DNA of 64,000 bases from Pyrus communis. Lineage: Eukaryota > Streptophyta > Magnoliopsida > Rosales > Rosaceae. The notes beneath the pieces were generated by a model that made no database searches, was not told where the DNA came from, and saw only the letters and a list, made by a program, of their open reading frames with translations. This document shows positions 1 to 13,329 of the stretch, in pieces. Numbering within the stretch: position 1 is the stretch's first letter; the number at the start of each line of letters is the position of its first letter. Location of the stretch: NCBI RefSeq assembly GCF_963583255.1, contig NC_084803.1, positions 24,960,428 to 25,024,427 of the forward strand, read 5' to 3'. Position numbers and translations under genes: made by a program.

Positions 1-1270
1 AAATAATAAGATCGAATTTAAATAAAAATAATTAAATAATTGACAAAGTAAAGAAAGCAAAAGACAAAGGTTTTGGAAAACAATTTAAACACTAGGGTTA
101 TGCTGTCACAATTAACATTCCTATGCAATTTTACCAATTACTTATGAATTTCTACATGCATGCTTCGAAGGTTAGGCTTTTCTAGTACATAATTTCCTTG
201 TGATGTTCAAGCGAAAACATATATCTAACATGCAATCCGTCTGTGATATTCTGATCAAATATAAACATGCAAGACTCATTAAGTTTTTTGAAAACCCTTT
301 GAAAAACCATGCAACCCTTAAAAGCGTGATCTTCGCCTAAAGTGAACTTACAATTACTAATCACAAGAAGCCATCCTCAAGATGATGTTCCAATGGAAAT
401 TGCATCAATTTACTTGCCTAAAAACCCTAATGGTCATGAATCACTATGACAATTAGATAGTTTAATCGCAGTGATTAATATGTCAAAGTAAGCATGCATC
501 CATTCATAAGCAAATTAATAAAATCACATATTCATGCTAAAGCTCGTGGCATCGCCCTAGCAAAAGAACTAGGACAAGGATTGAAAACAACTTGTACGTA
601 AAAAGTCTGTAGTTCTCCAAAATAATGCGTCTTCTCCTCTAATGACTAAATATCCTCATTTATACTACTACAAAATAAAATCCTACCTCGAAAAGGTCTT
701 CTAAAAACTAGGAAACATAATAGAATAAGACAACAAAGAAATAAAAGGTTTTCTATTTGAACTGAAATTCTGACTTCTCAGAAAATTAGACTTTTGACCA
801 ACCAAATCAACTCCAATTTGGTCTCAAAATGTCTTTTTTAAAAGCTTAAGACGTCCCTAAAAAATCCTTAGAAGGAATTTTCCTCAAAATATGCCATCTT
901 GAACTCCAAAATACCCAAAACATCTAGAAACGTCAATTCAGGAAAGTTGCATGCTGGGCTTTTATTTCATCGCCACGGTCAAACAACTTAATAGAAAAAT
1001 CTAAAACTTAGATACAATCTCTTGAAAGACTCATAAACATCCTCAAATTGGAATCACTCCAAAATTCATCCGTTTGATCACTTTTTACTCAAGAGAAAAT
1101 TGAATGTCCTACATTGGAAATATAATTTAAAATATCAAATTCTACCAAAATAACTAATAAATTAATACTAAGATTAGGGTAAAATATATAGTATAATATC
1201 GGCTCATCAATGGGCACAAATTCAAGTAACTTGCAAAAGAGTAAACAATAGTGAGCAAGCCAAAGACCCG
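1..1270. other. No gene seen
   Basis: AT-rich intergenic DNA. Only short open frames without recognisable domains are present, and I see no RNA gene. It may be old decayed repeat DNA, but I cannot name a family. Confidence 0.5.
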
Positions 1271-1274
1271 AAGA

Positions 1275-2020
1275 GGAGGGGGTGTACCATTCCAAGATCC
1301 TCCGATAGTCAAGTTAGTAAGCAATAATAAGACTCAAGCAATAGGCAAGAAAGTTTAGAGTGCGACAATTGCGTTATCAGAGATGAACCCTAAAAGAGTT
1401 TATTTATACCAGTTGGGAGAGAGAGACATTTTTAGGACAAAATCTTGTATTAATTGTAGGAACTTCAAGAATGTAAGAAACCTGGCTAATCCGTGTTAGA
1501 TTTGTTCTCATATCTTGCGGAATAAGTATGGTCAATCTCAGCAAAGTCGTTCGGACTTCACCATCGTTCCGGAACAGGATAATGGTGACGCCATTGCTCC
1601 ATTAATCCATATCCGCTCGGAGTTGTTTAGTCCATGATCAGGCTGAGGGGGTACCATTCCAAGATTCTCCAACAATCAAGTTAATAAGAAATAATAAGAC
1701 TTAAGCAATGGGCAAGAGAGTTTAGAGTGCGACAATTGCGTTACCAGAGATGAACCCTAGAAAGATTTATTTATACTAGTCGAGAGAGAGACCTTTTTAT
1801 GATATAATGCTGTATTAATTGTAGGAACTCCAAGAATGTAAGAAACTTGGCTAATTCCGTGTTGGATCTATTCCGGTATCTTATGGAATAAGTATGGTCA
1901 ATCTCGGCAAAGTCGTTTACGCTTCACCATCGCTTCGGAATAGGATAATGGTGGCATCACTACTTCATTAATCCATCTCTGCTCGAATTTGAAGTTGTTA
2001 AATCCATGACCAGACTTCTA
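1275..2020. repeat. ~370 bp direct tandem duplication
   Basis: Two adjacent diverged copies begin near 1275 and 1645. Both start with GTACCATTCCAAGAT and run in parallel through the same landmarks: AGAGTGCGACAATTGCGTTA, GGAATAAGTATGGTCAATCT and a shared tail containing GTCCATGA. A related tail reappears at ~39330-39430 next to the word GGAGTCCATGAC or similar, so the unit belongs to a dispersed repeat family. No coding potential is visible. The family name is not recognised. Confidence 0.75.
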
Positions 2021-2555
2021 AGATACTTGTACTCCGATCTGTCTTACTCTGACGCTGGAAAATCATGATCCTACAATTGCCGCTAACTATGTATTTGAAA
2101 AGAACTTGTTCCCCTTGAGGATGGATAGTTATCCAAAGACTATGACTTTTGGAGTGAGTTAAAATACATACCATTTATTCTTCTATCTTTGTATGGGGAA
2201 CCAGTTTTGTAAAGAGACGAGACAATATGGATTCAAATGTGCTTGTCTCGAGAGTCGTGTCATAAAGATTGCAATATTGAATATGAATAAAGTGGAGGAA
2301 TTGAACTATGGGTCTTTCAAATATAAAAAAGAAATGTTACCATGCCAATATCTACTTCGGACGAAATCTGTTAAAAATAACGCATCATATAAGGACACAA
2401 TGTAATATTTTATCATTTTGGTTGGGGAAATAAAAATAGAAACAAAGGTTTAGATAGGTAGCAAAAATAAGCGTGGTATCATTAGCTAGCATATGCACCT
2501 GTACATGTTTATTTTTCATCTTAATATTTAAAATTGTTAATAAAATTAAAAAAGT

Positions 2556-2802
2556 TGTGACCTATATTTAACTGACCGGGAAAGAGGGGTCAGCGGTACA
2601 AAAAGAGAATAGAGAGAGACGTGTTTTTAGATTTGTGTACATGATGTGTTGTTATTTCCCCCATGTAGTGTCTTTATTTATAGTAATAAGAGAGAAGAAA
2701 TCCTTCTCCTCCAAGGAATACAAGTCCTAATAGGGAAGACTAACTAGAATCAAATCTAATATAGGATTTACACAATCACACTTAAATAAAAAGTTTATAA
2801 CA
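2556..2802 (-). repeat. 3' LTR of Copia-1
   Basis: About 247 bp. On the minus strand it begins TGTTATAAAC and ends in CA, the usual TG...CA termini. It matches 12962-13205 end to end, including ATAGAGAGAGA and TTTATAGTAATAAGAGAGA. The latter gives a TATA-like word on the minus strand. Confidence 0.85.
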
Positions 2803-2814
2803 CTCCCCCTTGAG
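2803..2814 (-). other. Polypurine tract of Copia-1
   Basis: On the minus strand the bases directly before the 3' LTR read AAGGGGGAGTG. This is a purine-rich run in the position expected for the plus-strand primer of reverse transcription. Confidence 0.7.
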
Positions 2815-2856
2815 TGTGTAAATACTCAAGTAGATTTGGCATCATGTAAACGTTGA

Positions 2857-2993
2857 GGAAGTCGACTCGTCAGCACTGATTCTAGGAACACGCTATTCTC
2901 AAATAAGGTAGGACCTTACATAAGGAAGTCGACTCATCAGCACTGATTCTGGGAACACACTATTCTCAAATAAGGTAGAAACTTACATAAGGA
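2857..2993. repeat. 67 bp tandem duplication inside Copia-1
   Basis: Two near-identical ~67 bp units start at 2857 and 2924. Both begin GGAAGTCGACTC and contain CAGCACTGATTCT and TATTCTCAAATAAGGTAG. They lie between the RNase H region and the 3' LTR of Copia-1, in its untranslated 3' end. Confidence 0.85.
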
Positions 2994-3261
2994 AATAAGT
3001 CTCACAAAAAATCCTAAGGTTGTGGTAAAAGCCTGAGTAAGGACAAAATCCATAGTCTAAGGAAAAATGCGTGAGAAATGCAAGGTCAAATGAAACATCT
3101 ACGGGACGTCATCAGGGATATGATCAACCCAAGGTGGGTGCCTCTTCAAAACCTCATTTGGTAGGAAAAACCCAGTATAAAAAAATGCTCTTAATCGTTG
3201 GGAAAAATAATTCAGGATACTCCCCCTGAGTTTGACACAATTCTAAAGAGAACTAGCAAGG

Positions 3262-6200
3262 TTACAACTCAGAAAGTTTATGCATGCCAATTCCTTGAAC
3301 AAGCTTCTGAAACATTTCATTCGGTAGTGATTTGGTGAAGAGGTCGGCCAGGTTGTCTTGTGAACGAATTTGCGTGGCTTCAATCTTCTGATGCTCTTGT
3401 TGTTGATATAAGAAGAAGAACTTCAGCGCAATGTGCTTGGTGTTGTCTCCTTTGATGTAACCCTTCTTGAGTTGTTCGATATATGATGCGTTGTCTTCAT
3501 AGATTGTCGTCGGGACATCAACGACAGGGTAAAGATCGCAGGAGCTTTTAATAGGGCCCACAACTGCTTTCAACCAAAAGCATTCCCGAGTTGCTTCGTG
3601 TAAGGCGAGAATTTCAGCATGGTTAGATTAAGTGGCAACTAAGGTCTGTTTAATTGACCTCTAAGAGATTGCGGTGCCTCTAACGGTAAAGGCATAACCT
3701 GGTTAAGAACGCCCCTAGTGCGGATTAGATAAGTATCCTACTTTGACATAACCAACAAGGCAAGAATCGACTCGAGATAAAGGGGTGCAACATCACTTGA
3801 GGATTCATAGGGATAGTATAAGCCCAAATTTGTAGTACCTTTAAGGTAGCGAAAAATGTCTTTAACATCAGTCTAGTGTCTGCGTGTTAATGCATTACTG
3901 TATCTTGCCAACAAGATTAACAACAAATGAGATGTCGGTCTATTGCATTGAGCTAAGTATAATAAAGTGCCTATCGTACTTAGATAAAAAAACTTCAGGC
4001 TCGAAAATCTCTTCATCATCCTCCTTCGGAAGGAAGGGATTTCGTTTTGCATCTAGCGATCGAACAACCATAAAAATACTCAAAGGCTTTGCTTTATCCT
4101 CGTTAAAATGGCACAACACCTTTTGGTTGTAGTTCGATTAATGTACTAAGATTCCATCCAAATGGTGATCTATCTCGAGACCGAGACAGTATTGAGTCTT
4201 TCCTAGATATTTCATTCAAATTCTGACTTTAGGTGTGCGGCAGTTCTCGCGAGCTCTTCAGAAGTTCTGACAAAGTTCATATCATCGACATATACTGCAA
4301 CTATCGCAAAATTGGAATGTGACTTCTTAATGAACACATAAAGGCATAGTTCGTTGTTCACATATCCCTGACTAGTCAAATACTCACTCATACGGTTATA
4401 CCACATTCTTTCGGATTGCTTCAAACCATATAATGAACACCTCAGCCGAATTGAGAGTGTGTTCTAGGGTTAGGGAAATATTTGATCCAGTCAATGTAAG
4501 TCCTTCAGGAACTTTCATATAAATTTTCATATTAAGATCTCCATAGAGATATGCAGTTACCATGTCCATCGATTGCATACTCAGTTTTTCAGAAACTATC
4601 AAACTGATAAGGTAGCGAAAAGTAATTACATCCATAACGAGTGAATAAGTTTCGTCATAGTCAATCGCGGGGCGTTGTGAGAAGCTTTGCACAACAAGAC
4701 GAGCTTCGTAGAAGCACAAATTCGTTCTTCTTATTACGTTTCCGAACGAGAAACCCACTTGTAGCCAACGAGCATCACATGTGGAGGAGTATGAGCTATA
4801 GGTTCAAACACCTTACGTTTCACAAGCGAATCAAGTTCGACTTGGATTGCTTATTTTCATTTTGACTAATCAGTTCTACGTTGACATTCATCAACGAAAC
4901 GGTGTTCAATGCCATTGCTCAACATAATCTTAGTAGCTACTGCATAAGCTAATGCATCATCAACGATCATCTCATTTCTACACCAAACATCATCCAAGCT
5001 AGCATAATGGACCGAAATCTCATGATTCTCGGGAGATGGATTCGTCTCTTCAAGAACGCTTCCATAATCCAGAATTTCTTCATAAGTTGGATATAATGAG
5101 TGGGCAACAGTCGAATTAATGGTAGGCTCTTTAGGTGCTTGTGTCGTGGGTTTCCTCTTTCGGGGGTGTGAATCCTTTGACGCAAGAGGTCTGCCACACT
5201 TTTGTGTATGGACAGATGATTGGCTAGCTGCTACTATACGTGGATCAGCAAAGTTGGCATCCCAAGCCTCCAAGAGGGAGGTCCATCGTATTTGGTACAT
5301 CCATATTTGTAGGCACATTCGCAACTGGAATATGTGATCTTGTCACTCGCGCAAAATTGGTGAAAGCATCTAGCATGTTCTAAGCTATGCTCTGAACTTC
5401 TAATATGCGTTGCACTTCAGTCTCAGACTGAGCAGTGCAGGGATCTAAATGAGACAAAGTGGGAACCATCCACAATAATTCACGTCGTTCTTCAGGAACA
5501 TTAACATTTTTATCTCCCTTTAATGACAGGAAGATTGTCTCATAAAAGTAACAATCCATGAAACGAGCGGTAAACGTATCACCTGTCAAAGGTTCTAAGT
5601 AACAAATGACTGAATGAGAATCATATTTGACAATGGTTCTCATCTTTAGCTAAGGCCCCATTTTTGTACATAAGGGCGACGAAATCGGCACATAGACCGC
5701 ACAACCAAAAACGCGCAGATGCGATATGTCGAGTTCGTATCTGGTAACTAACTGAAGGGTGCCATATAGTTGGGTTACAACAGGCCTCAGGCGAACCAAC
5801 ATGGTTGTGTGCAATAATGCATGGCCCTAGGCAGCGATCGAGAGCTTGGTACGTATGACCAACGATCGAGCAATTATTTGTAAGTGCTTAATGAATGCCT
5901 CTGCCAGGCCATTTTGGGTGTGAATATGGGGTACTGGATGTTCAACTTCAACCCCAACCGACATGCAATAGTCATCAAAAGTTTTAGATGTGAATTCTCC
6001 AACATTATCCAATCGAATAAATTTGATCGGATAATCAGGGTAGTGAGCCCTGAGCCTGGTAAGCTGAGTCAACAATTTGGAGAATGCAACGTTCCTTGTG
6101 GACAACAAGCACACTTATGACCCCAAAACCATAAAATATCTAAATGGTCCGCATAAAAGGTGAATCGGTCCACAAATGAACCCTAAAATCCTTTGTAGAA

Positions 6201-8036
6201 AAATAAGAGGATTCGAATGAATCTTGTCATAAGAAGGCTTAATAATAAGCTTTCCTATAGAGCAGGTTTGATATGCGATTCCTTGAATCGAACCTAAACT
6301 TCGGGTTTGTGGATGCCCGTGTGATGATTTGAGGATACAGCGCATCACTGTTCATCCAGGGTGTCCCAAAAGATCATGCCAAAGTGTATTTTCGTGCACG
6401 GTACCAGAGGTAGAGCCGGCCACAAAGTGGCTTTCTATTAGGTGTATGGTTGTAATATACAGACCACTCAAGATTCGCTTCATCTTCTCTAGAATACGCT
6501 TCTGGCCATATTTGTAGGAAGTTATGCACAAAAATTTAACTCCGTTTTCAGCATGGTAATTATTATCTCTAATATCCTTGAAACTCAACAACGTTCTTTC
6601 AAAATGCGGAGAATAATGTGCCTCATCAATGGTCAAAATTGTGTTATTGGACAACATTATACGTGCCTTATCGTATCCTTCGATCAGGGTGGATAGGCCT
6701 GAGAAGGTTGTCAGAGGTGCATTCTTAGGTATGAAGTTAGTGAAATAGATGCGTTCATACAAAACGGTGTGCATGGTTACATTATTTGCCAGACAACTAA
6801 CTTTCCCACTAGTCATACCTAGAATAAAATTTAATTTGAATTGGTCACATGCATAAAAGTTCTAAAAACAAATATCTATTCAAAATAATTTTAAGTATTC
6901 AAGGATGGTAATTAATTAGAAACTTAATATCCAAAAAAATCACCAACAAATAATCCAAACATAAATGAAAATTGTTCAAAATTAAACCAAAAACAAAGTG
7001 GGGGGTTCGGCCCCATTGTCTAAATTTCAACTAGAAAAATAATTTATGTCTAAGATTCTAATCTTCCATAAGGGTGGTATCCTCTTGAAAGTTAGAAACC
7101 TCCATCGCGGTACTGTCTGTTTTATCCACTTGCACAAAGTTTGATTCAAACTTCTTATGACGAGAATGACATTCAGCTACAACCTTCTGGGGAGCTCAGC
7201 AAACACGGTACCAACGGTCCTTGGAACCACAACGATAACACATGTCCACATCCATGGTTTCAGGTGCTTTGCTCTTATTCTTGAAGTTTGGGACCTTGAG
7301 AGCGAGATTAGGGCACTTCGGGGCTCGATTTCCTCCCTTAGATGGGCCTTAGCCCTGTTGACCTTGATACGGTGGCTTCTGGCAGCCCCTACCACACCTA
7401 CGTTGGTGTTTTGGGCATTTGTTTGTGCTATAATGTGCTTCAAGCATCGTAGTCGCCCAAGTAGGTCCAGCTTGATGATTTTTCATCAACAGCTGATTCT
7501 GCTTTTCAGCGAGAAGTAAAACAGAGATAAAATCTAAAACTTAGTGAAATTTTGAGCCCTATATTATTGATGCAGGACAACATTAGTAGCAAAGAAAGTC
7601 AAATAGGTCTTTTCAGGAGATCCTCTTCAGCCAAGGTCTCGTTACAGAACTTGAGAAGTGATCGAATTCGACAAACTTCATAATTATATTCATTCATAGA
7701 CTTAAAGTCTTGGAAGCACAAATGCTGCCAGTCATGTCTTGATTCAGGCAAGAAAATGTCCTTTTGGTGATCAAAGCGATCAACCAAAGCGACCTATAAT
7801 GCTCATGGATCCTCCTCAGCAAGGTACTCAGTTTGCAGTGCATCATGAATATGTCTTCGCATAAAGATCGTGGCAGTGGCTTTCTTAGCTTTGCCAACAG
7901 GGTTGTCCGTCTCATCTTTAATCGCGGGAAACAAATTCTTTGTAGTGGGGTGAAACTTCATATCTTGGACCCTCTTGAGGTAGTTCATTCCAAAGAAGTC
8001 TAAAACGGTGAGGTCAAGTTTGTTCAAATTCGACAT
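3262..8036 (-). pseudogene. Copia-1 gag-pol remnant
   Basis: Broken minus-strand polyprotein gene. From high to low coordinates: gag (about 8036-7600, with words such as ESRHDWQHLCFQDFKSMNEY), a cysteine-containing nucleocapsid zone near 7450-7170, the protease end and GAG-pre-integrase (6816-6352, ending HDLLGHPG), integrase core (6348-5827, with IRLDNVGEFTS and HTQNGLAEAF), integrase C-terminus (5643-5380, YLEPLTGDTFTARF), RT (4758-4212, with YDETYSLVMDV and YVDDMN) and RNase H (3573-3262, ending NLADLFTKSLP). Reading frames change repeatedly and stops interrupt it, so it cannot give a functional polyprotein. The domain order and the YVDD box identify it as Ty1/copia. Confidence 0.85.
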
Positions 8037-9450
8037 GTTCCTATCACAAAATAGATGGACAAGATGTGGTTAGTGTAATGGAGAAAAAAAAAATCAATCC
8101 ATTCACATAGGAGTAAAACATTCAGGTTCCAACAGACATGTATTGGTTTAAATTTACATGAAAAAACTTTGGGTCTTCGTGGGTGATGTTTTTAAGAAAA
8201 ACTTCAGGTTTTCAAACAAGGCATACTTCTAGAAACTTCAGGTTTCGAAATAATTATGAACTTCAGGTTTATATGTTCCTGCATACAACGCAAATATATA
8301 TACAAAAATATGCAACAAGAAAATATGCAAATAGAACTTCAGGTCTATAATTATAATTAAATTAATTATTTAGACTTCGAGCCAAATATAAAGTGTGGGT
8401 GAAAAAATTATAAAACCCAAAAGTGCCTAAAAAATAGGCAATTAAAACTCGAGGCCCAAAAATTTGGACCAAAGCCCACTGGTGGGCTGAGTGAACTGGT
8501 GCGTGAGGTTTAGGCCCAAAACTAGGCTCGGGTAGGCACGAGCTGATCATGCCCTAAATAGAATTTAGGCTGCAAGCCTAGTAGCAGCAAACGGGCTGCA
8601 AGAATAAGATCCAAAACATAGACCTATATGGGCACCGATCAGATACGGCGCGGTACAGGTGCACCGATGCACCAGCTGCAGGCTGATATTCGATGTGTTG
8701 CAGCGCAGAGAGTCCACAACAGTCGCGTAGGCTGGGTTCCACTACAAGCCCAATTGGGTTGGCGTCGTTCGCGGACCGAGGGAAGTGTCCAAGCCCAAAG
8801 GGTTGATACTTACCGAGAAACAGGCCAAGCCCAAGTAGGCTTGGGTTTTTTTATCCAAACATCCCAGCGCGAGCTGGGTGAATTCGTCGTAGGAGAAGAC
8901 TAGCACCACCACTTCAGGTGGTCTTGTCGCAGTGCAAAAAATCATTACGATGGTCGTGGTTTCAACAACAACCTATAAATTTGAAAGGAGAGTGAAAAAT
9001 TCTCAACATTGTAAAACCCTAGAATTTTTATTTTAATTTAAAAAAAAAAAAAAAAAAAACATCGAAATTCAAGCAAGGACTCATCGGTGACGACTTCAGG
9101 TCGTCGGGGAAGTAGTTAGAGGTGGCTGGGCATGGCTGTAAGCCATGCTACTCGATGGTTCAAGGGAGGCAGCACTATCTAGGCGTCGAGTTTAGGGTTT
9201 GGGCCTGGAGCTGTGGCTCCAGGTTCGACTTTTCGGCTCGGGGGAAAAAGAAGCCCATCGACATGGATGGGTTTTCAAAGAAACCCTAAAAATTCTTTAT
9301 AATTTTTTTTCAATTCCATATTAATTCAATGCATATTCAGATAAATAATTTAATGCATGAACAGATATTTGATGTAATTCATGGCAATATCAAATTCATA
9401 TAATTCAACAATTATGGATATAATGCATATACAATTTATGTAGAATCTAA

Positions 9451-12400
9451 AGGGGGTGTAGTCAAACTAAGATTTGGTAGGATTTTAATAGACTTTAAAA
9501 TCTGGGTGTAGTCGATTAGAGTTTTAAAAGATGATTTTAAAAGATTTTGAAATTATGGTGTAATCAAATTAGGATTTAAAAATACATTAAAATCTAGGTA
9601 TAGTGAGAATGTCAAAGATTTATTAGGATTTTAATGGCCAAGGGATTTTGAGGGATTTGAACCCTACCACATGTGATTTCTTTTCACATTCCTCACAGAA
9701 GTGGAACAGTTTTGTCTCTCATCTTCCTCTATCGCCACAAGGTATTGCAGTATCTTTATGAAACTACAAAACTATTTGGGTGTGGCCAAATAGAAAATTC
9801 ATGATCTGTTATTCTTCTGTTGTATCTTTATGAAACTTACAATTTAATTTTTTTTAAAGATTCAGGAAAATTAAAGGCCCAAGAAAGCTGTAGGTATTAT
9901 ACATATCCTTCTGTACTCCACGGAATGCCTTTATACATTTGTTTTGCCATGCTTTATGGGATTGTATTATTACTGTCTTTTACAATTTTTTTTCCTTCCA
10001 CTTGTTTCTTTGTAATTCTATGTAGCAAGGTAATTTTCATGGATTTAAAAGAAATAACAGAAATGAAAAATTCAACATCTTTTGGGAAAAGTTGATAGAA
10101 AATGTATCTATGAATCTGCGTTCTCTTTATGTATGGAACATAGAGAAAACAGACCTTAGGAAACATTGTGCAACTGAGTCATGAGACTTGGAGTTCTTAT
10201 TTGCAGCCAATGTTGGCATCCTTAAATGTCTTTTGAATTGCCGATTTAAGATATACAGTTTAGGAAGATCTTGGGTTCTGTAAGATTGTTCATTAGAAGA
10301 TTTACATGATCTTTGAAAATGGACAACTGGTATTGTGAGGACAAGTTGATCGAATAGTATTGAAAGGATGAGGTATATGTGCCTTGTGCCCTTGCAGATT
10401 TGAGTGGTTTCTGAGGATCTTTTAATTGGGTTCTTTTGATTTAGTTGTCTTGCTCTACTATTCTTCTTAAGTTGTTTGCATTGGGTTGAGTTTTATGCTT
10501 AATGTCATGTGTTTATTGGGTTTCCTGAATAGGTATTGAAGCCACAAAAAATGAAGATGTGCGTGGGATGAGTTTATCCTATATATTTGTCATTTAGTTT
10601 GTTATGTTTTGATTGAACATGTGCATCTCTTCATGTAGGAATTATTTGTACATTATATGCTGGTAGTGAGCAAATTATAATCTCGTAATGTTATGTGATA
10701 GATCATCCCACACGCATTGCGTAGTTTATATAATGTCTCAATCAAGCATGGAAGTGGAAGGTGGGGAAGAAATGGAAGTGGACGAAGTGGATGAAGAAAT
10801 GAAAGTGGAGCAAATGGTGGAAGAACAAATTGAAGAAGAAGAAATTGATGAAGAAGAAATTGAGGAAGAAGAACTAAATGAAACCATTAAATATTTATTG
10901 ATGGCGATTCAAGCTATAGTCCACATGCTAAAAGAGTTTATAATTACATTTGGACAACCTATTGAACATCCTTTTAAATCGACGATCAATTACTACGGAA
11001 GGATACAATTATATACATAAAGTACTGAAAGAAGACCGCCCAGAGGATTTCCGTCAAAGGTATAGAATGTATCCTGATGTGTTTGTGAAGTTATGCACTA
11101 TTATTAGAGAAAAAACACTCTTACGAGATACAAAATTCATTTGCATAGAAGAAATGCTTGCAACAATTTTGCTTATTGTTGGACACAATAGTAGATATTG
11201 TCTACTACGTGATGCGTTTGGGCAATCACATTGGACTACCAGTAGAAATTTTAACAAAGTTTTGAAGGCCTTGAACACAATAGCACTGGAGATGATGGCC
11301 AAACATGGATTAGCAATGCTATCTAAAATAAGGGAAAGTACGAGATTTTCCCCTTACTTGAAGGTACGTATAGTGTGTTTTTTTTTTGTTTTTTTTTTAA
11401 TTTTGTATCATTCTAATTTATTCCAAATGATAAACTTAACACTATTTTAGGATTGTATTAGAGCTATTGATGGCACACATATCCCAGCATCAGTGTCCGG
11501 ATACAATGTAAGCAGTTATCGTAATCATAAGGGTGTCATATCACAAAATGTATTAGCTGCTTGTAACTTTGATTTGGAATTCATGTACGTCCTTAGTGAG
11601 TGGGAAGGATCGACTCATGATTCAAGAGTTCTTAATGATGCTTTGACAAGAAGCAATGGACTTAAAGTGCCACAAGGTATCAAATTATTATTTATCATTT
11701 TTATTATTATTTAATTTCTCATCAATCGATTGAGTTGCATACTAAAATATATATTATCAGGGAAGTTTTTTATAGTAGATTGTCGATTTCCAAATAGACG
11801 TCAGTTCTTAGCTCCTTATCGAGGAATCCGATATCATCTCCAAGAGTATAGTGGTTCGGGTCATGAGCCTAGAAACAAAAAAGAGTTGTTCAATCTTATT
11901 CATGCTTCTTTATAAAATATCGTCAAGAGGATATTTGGTATTTTAAAATCACGATTCCCGATTTTAAGGATTGCATCTCCATTTCCATATGCAACACAAG
12001 TGGAGGTAGTATTAGCTTGTGCAGTAGTGCATAATTTTCTTCACAAGGAGTGTAGATCGAATGAGTTTCCTATTGAACCAGATGATGAATCTTCTTCGTC
12101 TCCACCATTGTCAGTTTCTGAAGGGGATCTTGACCAAGATTTTCAAACACAAGAACAACAACGGAATATTGCTAATGAATGGAGATATAATATAACTTTG
12201 GACATGTGGAGAGATGCTCATAATGATAACAATGTTAATGGAGGATAATGAGTCACAAATAATTCTAGTGTGGTAGTGATGAATTTCCGATGATGTTCTT
12301 GTAATGTTAGGTTTTGTGGTTGCATTCGAGAAAGCAAAAAAGAAAGAAGAAAATATTACTTGTAATGATGAATTTCTGACTTATATAAGGTTTTGTGGTT

Positions 12401-12766
12401 GTGTTTGAAACTTGGAATTTGGAATTTCATTTGATTGCTTAGCTACTACGATGACATTATTATTCTATGTATTTGAGTTCATGATTGTGCTTGCTAACAC
12501 TTCAAATTTATTGTTAATGGATCTCCTTTGATTCAAAATGTTTATGTTTCTTGTGCATTATTTCATTTTATGTTATAAGATTCAACTAATAAATCCTAAG
12601 AAATCCACAAAAGAAATTCATACAAATCCATACAAATCTATAATAGAAATCCATATAAATCTGTCGAAATACATATAAAAGTGAGAATCTTTTAAAATCC
12701 TTTAAAATTTATCACTTAAAAAAAGTATATTAAAATCATGTGAAATCCAAATCGATTACACCCCCC
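9451..12766 (+). mobile_element. PIF/Harbinger DNA transposon nested in Copia-1
   Basis: The element is bounded by short inverted termini: AGGGGGTGTA at 9451 and TACACCCCCC ending at 12766. Direct TAA copies flank it at 9448-9450 and 12767-12769, the 3 bp target duplication typical of PIF/Harbinger. Both ends also carry AT-rich subterminal sequence with AAAATC/GATTTT words. Length is 3316 bp. It carries one transposase gene on the plus strand and no visible Myb-like second ORF, so it probably depended on another copy for that function. 9451-10730 is otherwise non-coding. Confidence 0.9.
10733..12248 (+). pseudogene. PIF/Harbinger (HARBI1-like) DDE transposase, degenerate
   Basis: Three exons can be read: 10733-11363, 11451-11676 and 11761-12248, with GT-AG introns of 87 and 84 bp. 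The N-terminus is strongly acidic (runs of E/D around residues 10-60). The catalytic region shows AIDGTHIPA (first Asp), EGSTHDSRVL, then FLAPYRGIRYHL and KRIFGILKSRFP, as in plant PIF transposases. Two defects are visible. A one-base frame slip near 10990 separates the acidic N-terminus from the RRSITTEGYNYI region, and a TAA codon follows HASL near 11913, just before the helix that holds the last catalytic acid. Family assignment is secure; activity is unlikely. Confidence 0.85.
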
Positions 12767-12945
12767 TAAAATTTGAAAAATGTAAAGTTGGGTCATGCAT
12801 TATGATGGATGTTCATGCTATCAGGGCTGCAAAAATATCGAGATAAAAACTATTGTTTTGAAAGAACCTAATTGCGTGATGATATTGGTGAACCGGTTTG
12901 ATGCAGAAAGCTCCCACGTCAAATTCCTAAGCTCAGCAGTACGAA

Positions 12946-12961
12946 CGTGCTAATAACGTGT
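12946..12961 (-). other. Primer-binding-like site of Copia-1
   Basis: On the minus strand the bases next to the inner edge of the 5' LTR read ACACGTTATTAGCACG. This resembles the ACACGTTATCAGCACG word found at this place in some plant copia elements that prime from an internal part of initiator tRNA. The resemblance is from memory of the family. Confidence 0.5.
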
Positions 12962-13205
12962 TGTGGCGTATATTTAGGTGACAGGGAAGGGGGGCCGGCA
13001 GCACAGAGAAAGAATAGAGAGAGATGTGTTTGTAGGGTTGTGTAGAGGATGTGTTGTTATTTCCCCTAGGCAATGCCTTTATTTTATAGTAATAAGAGAG
13101 AGGAAATATTTCTCCTCCAAGGAATACAAATTCTAATAGAAAACATAAGTAAAATCTAACCTAATCTAGGATTTACACAATTACTTAAATAAGAAATTTA
13201 TAACA
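12962..13205 (-). repeat. 5' LTR of Copia-1
   Basis: About 244 bp, collinear with 2556-2802, with the same TGTTATAAA start on the minus strand. It lies on the far side of the nested Harbinger. Together the two LTRs show that 2556-13205 was one insertion. Confidence 0.85.
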
Positions 13206-13329
13206 AAAAAATAATAATTGTCTCCTTTTTTTGTATCGTCAGGGCAAGATTCCAATAATTGGGAGGAATTAATGACAAGTTAAGACTGCAAAACAAATTC
13301 CAAACTATATATTTTTTTTTTTTCTTAGA

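Larger units (their letters stand above)
2556..13205 (-). mobile_element. Copia-1: degenerate Ty1/copia LTR retrotransposon with nested PIF/Harbinger
   Basis: Two related LTRs in the same orientation (2556-2802 and 12962-13205) bracket minus-strand gag, protease, integrase, reverse transcriptase and RNase H remnants in the copia order (integrase before RT). A purine tract lies beside the low-coordinate LTR and a primer-binding-like site beside the high-coordinate LTR. Removing the 3.3 kb Harbinger insertion leaves about 7.3 kb, a usual copia size with a long leader. The two LTRs look roughly four-fifths identical by eye, which implies an old insertion. A clear 5 bp target duplication was not found; both flanks are A-rich. 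The stretches 8037-9450 and 12770-12945 are the untranslated leader and hold no gene. Confidence 0.85.
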
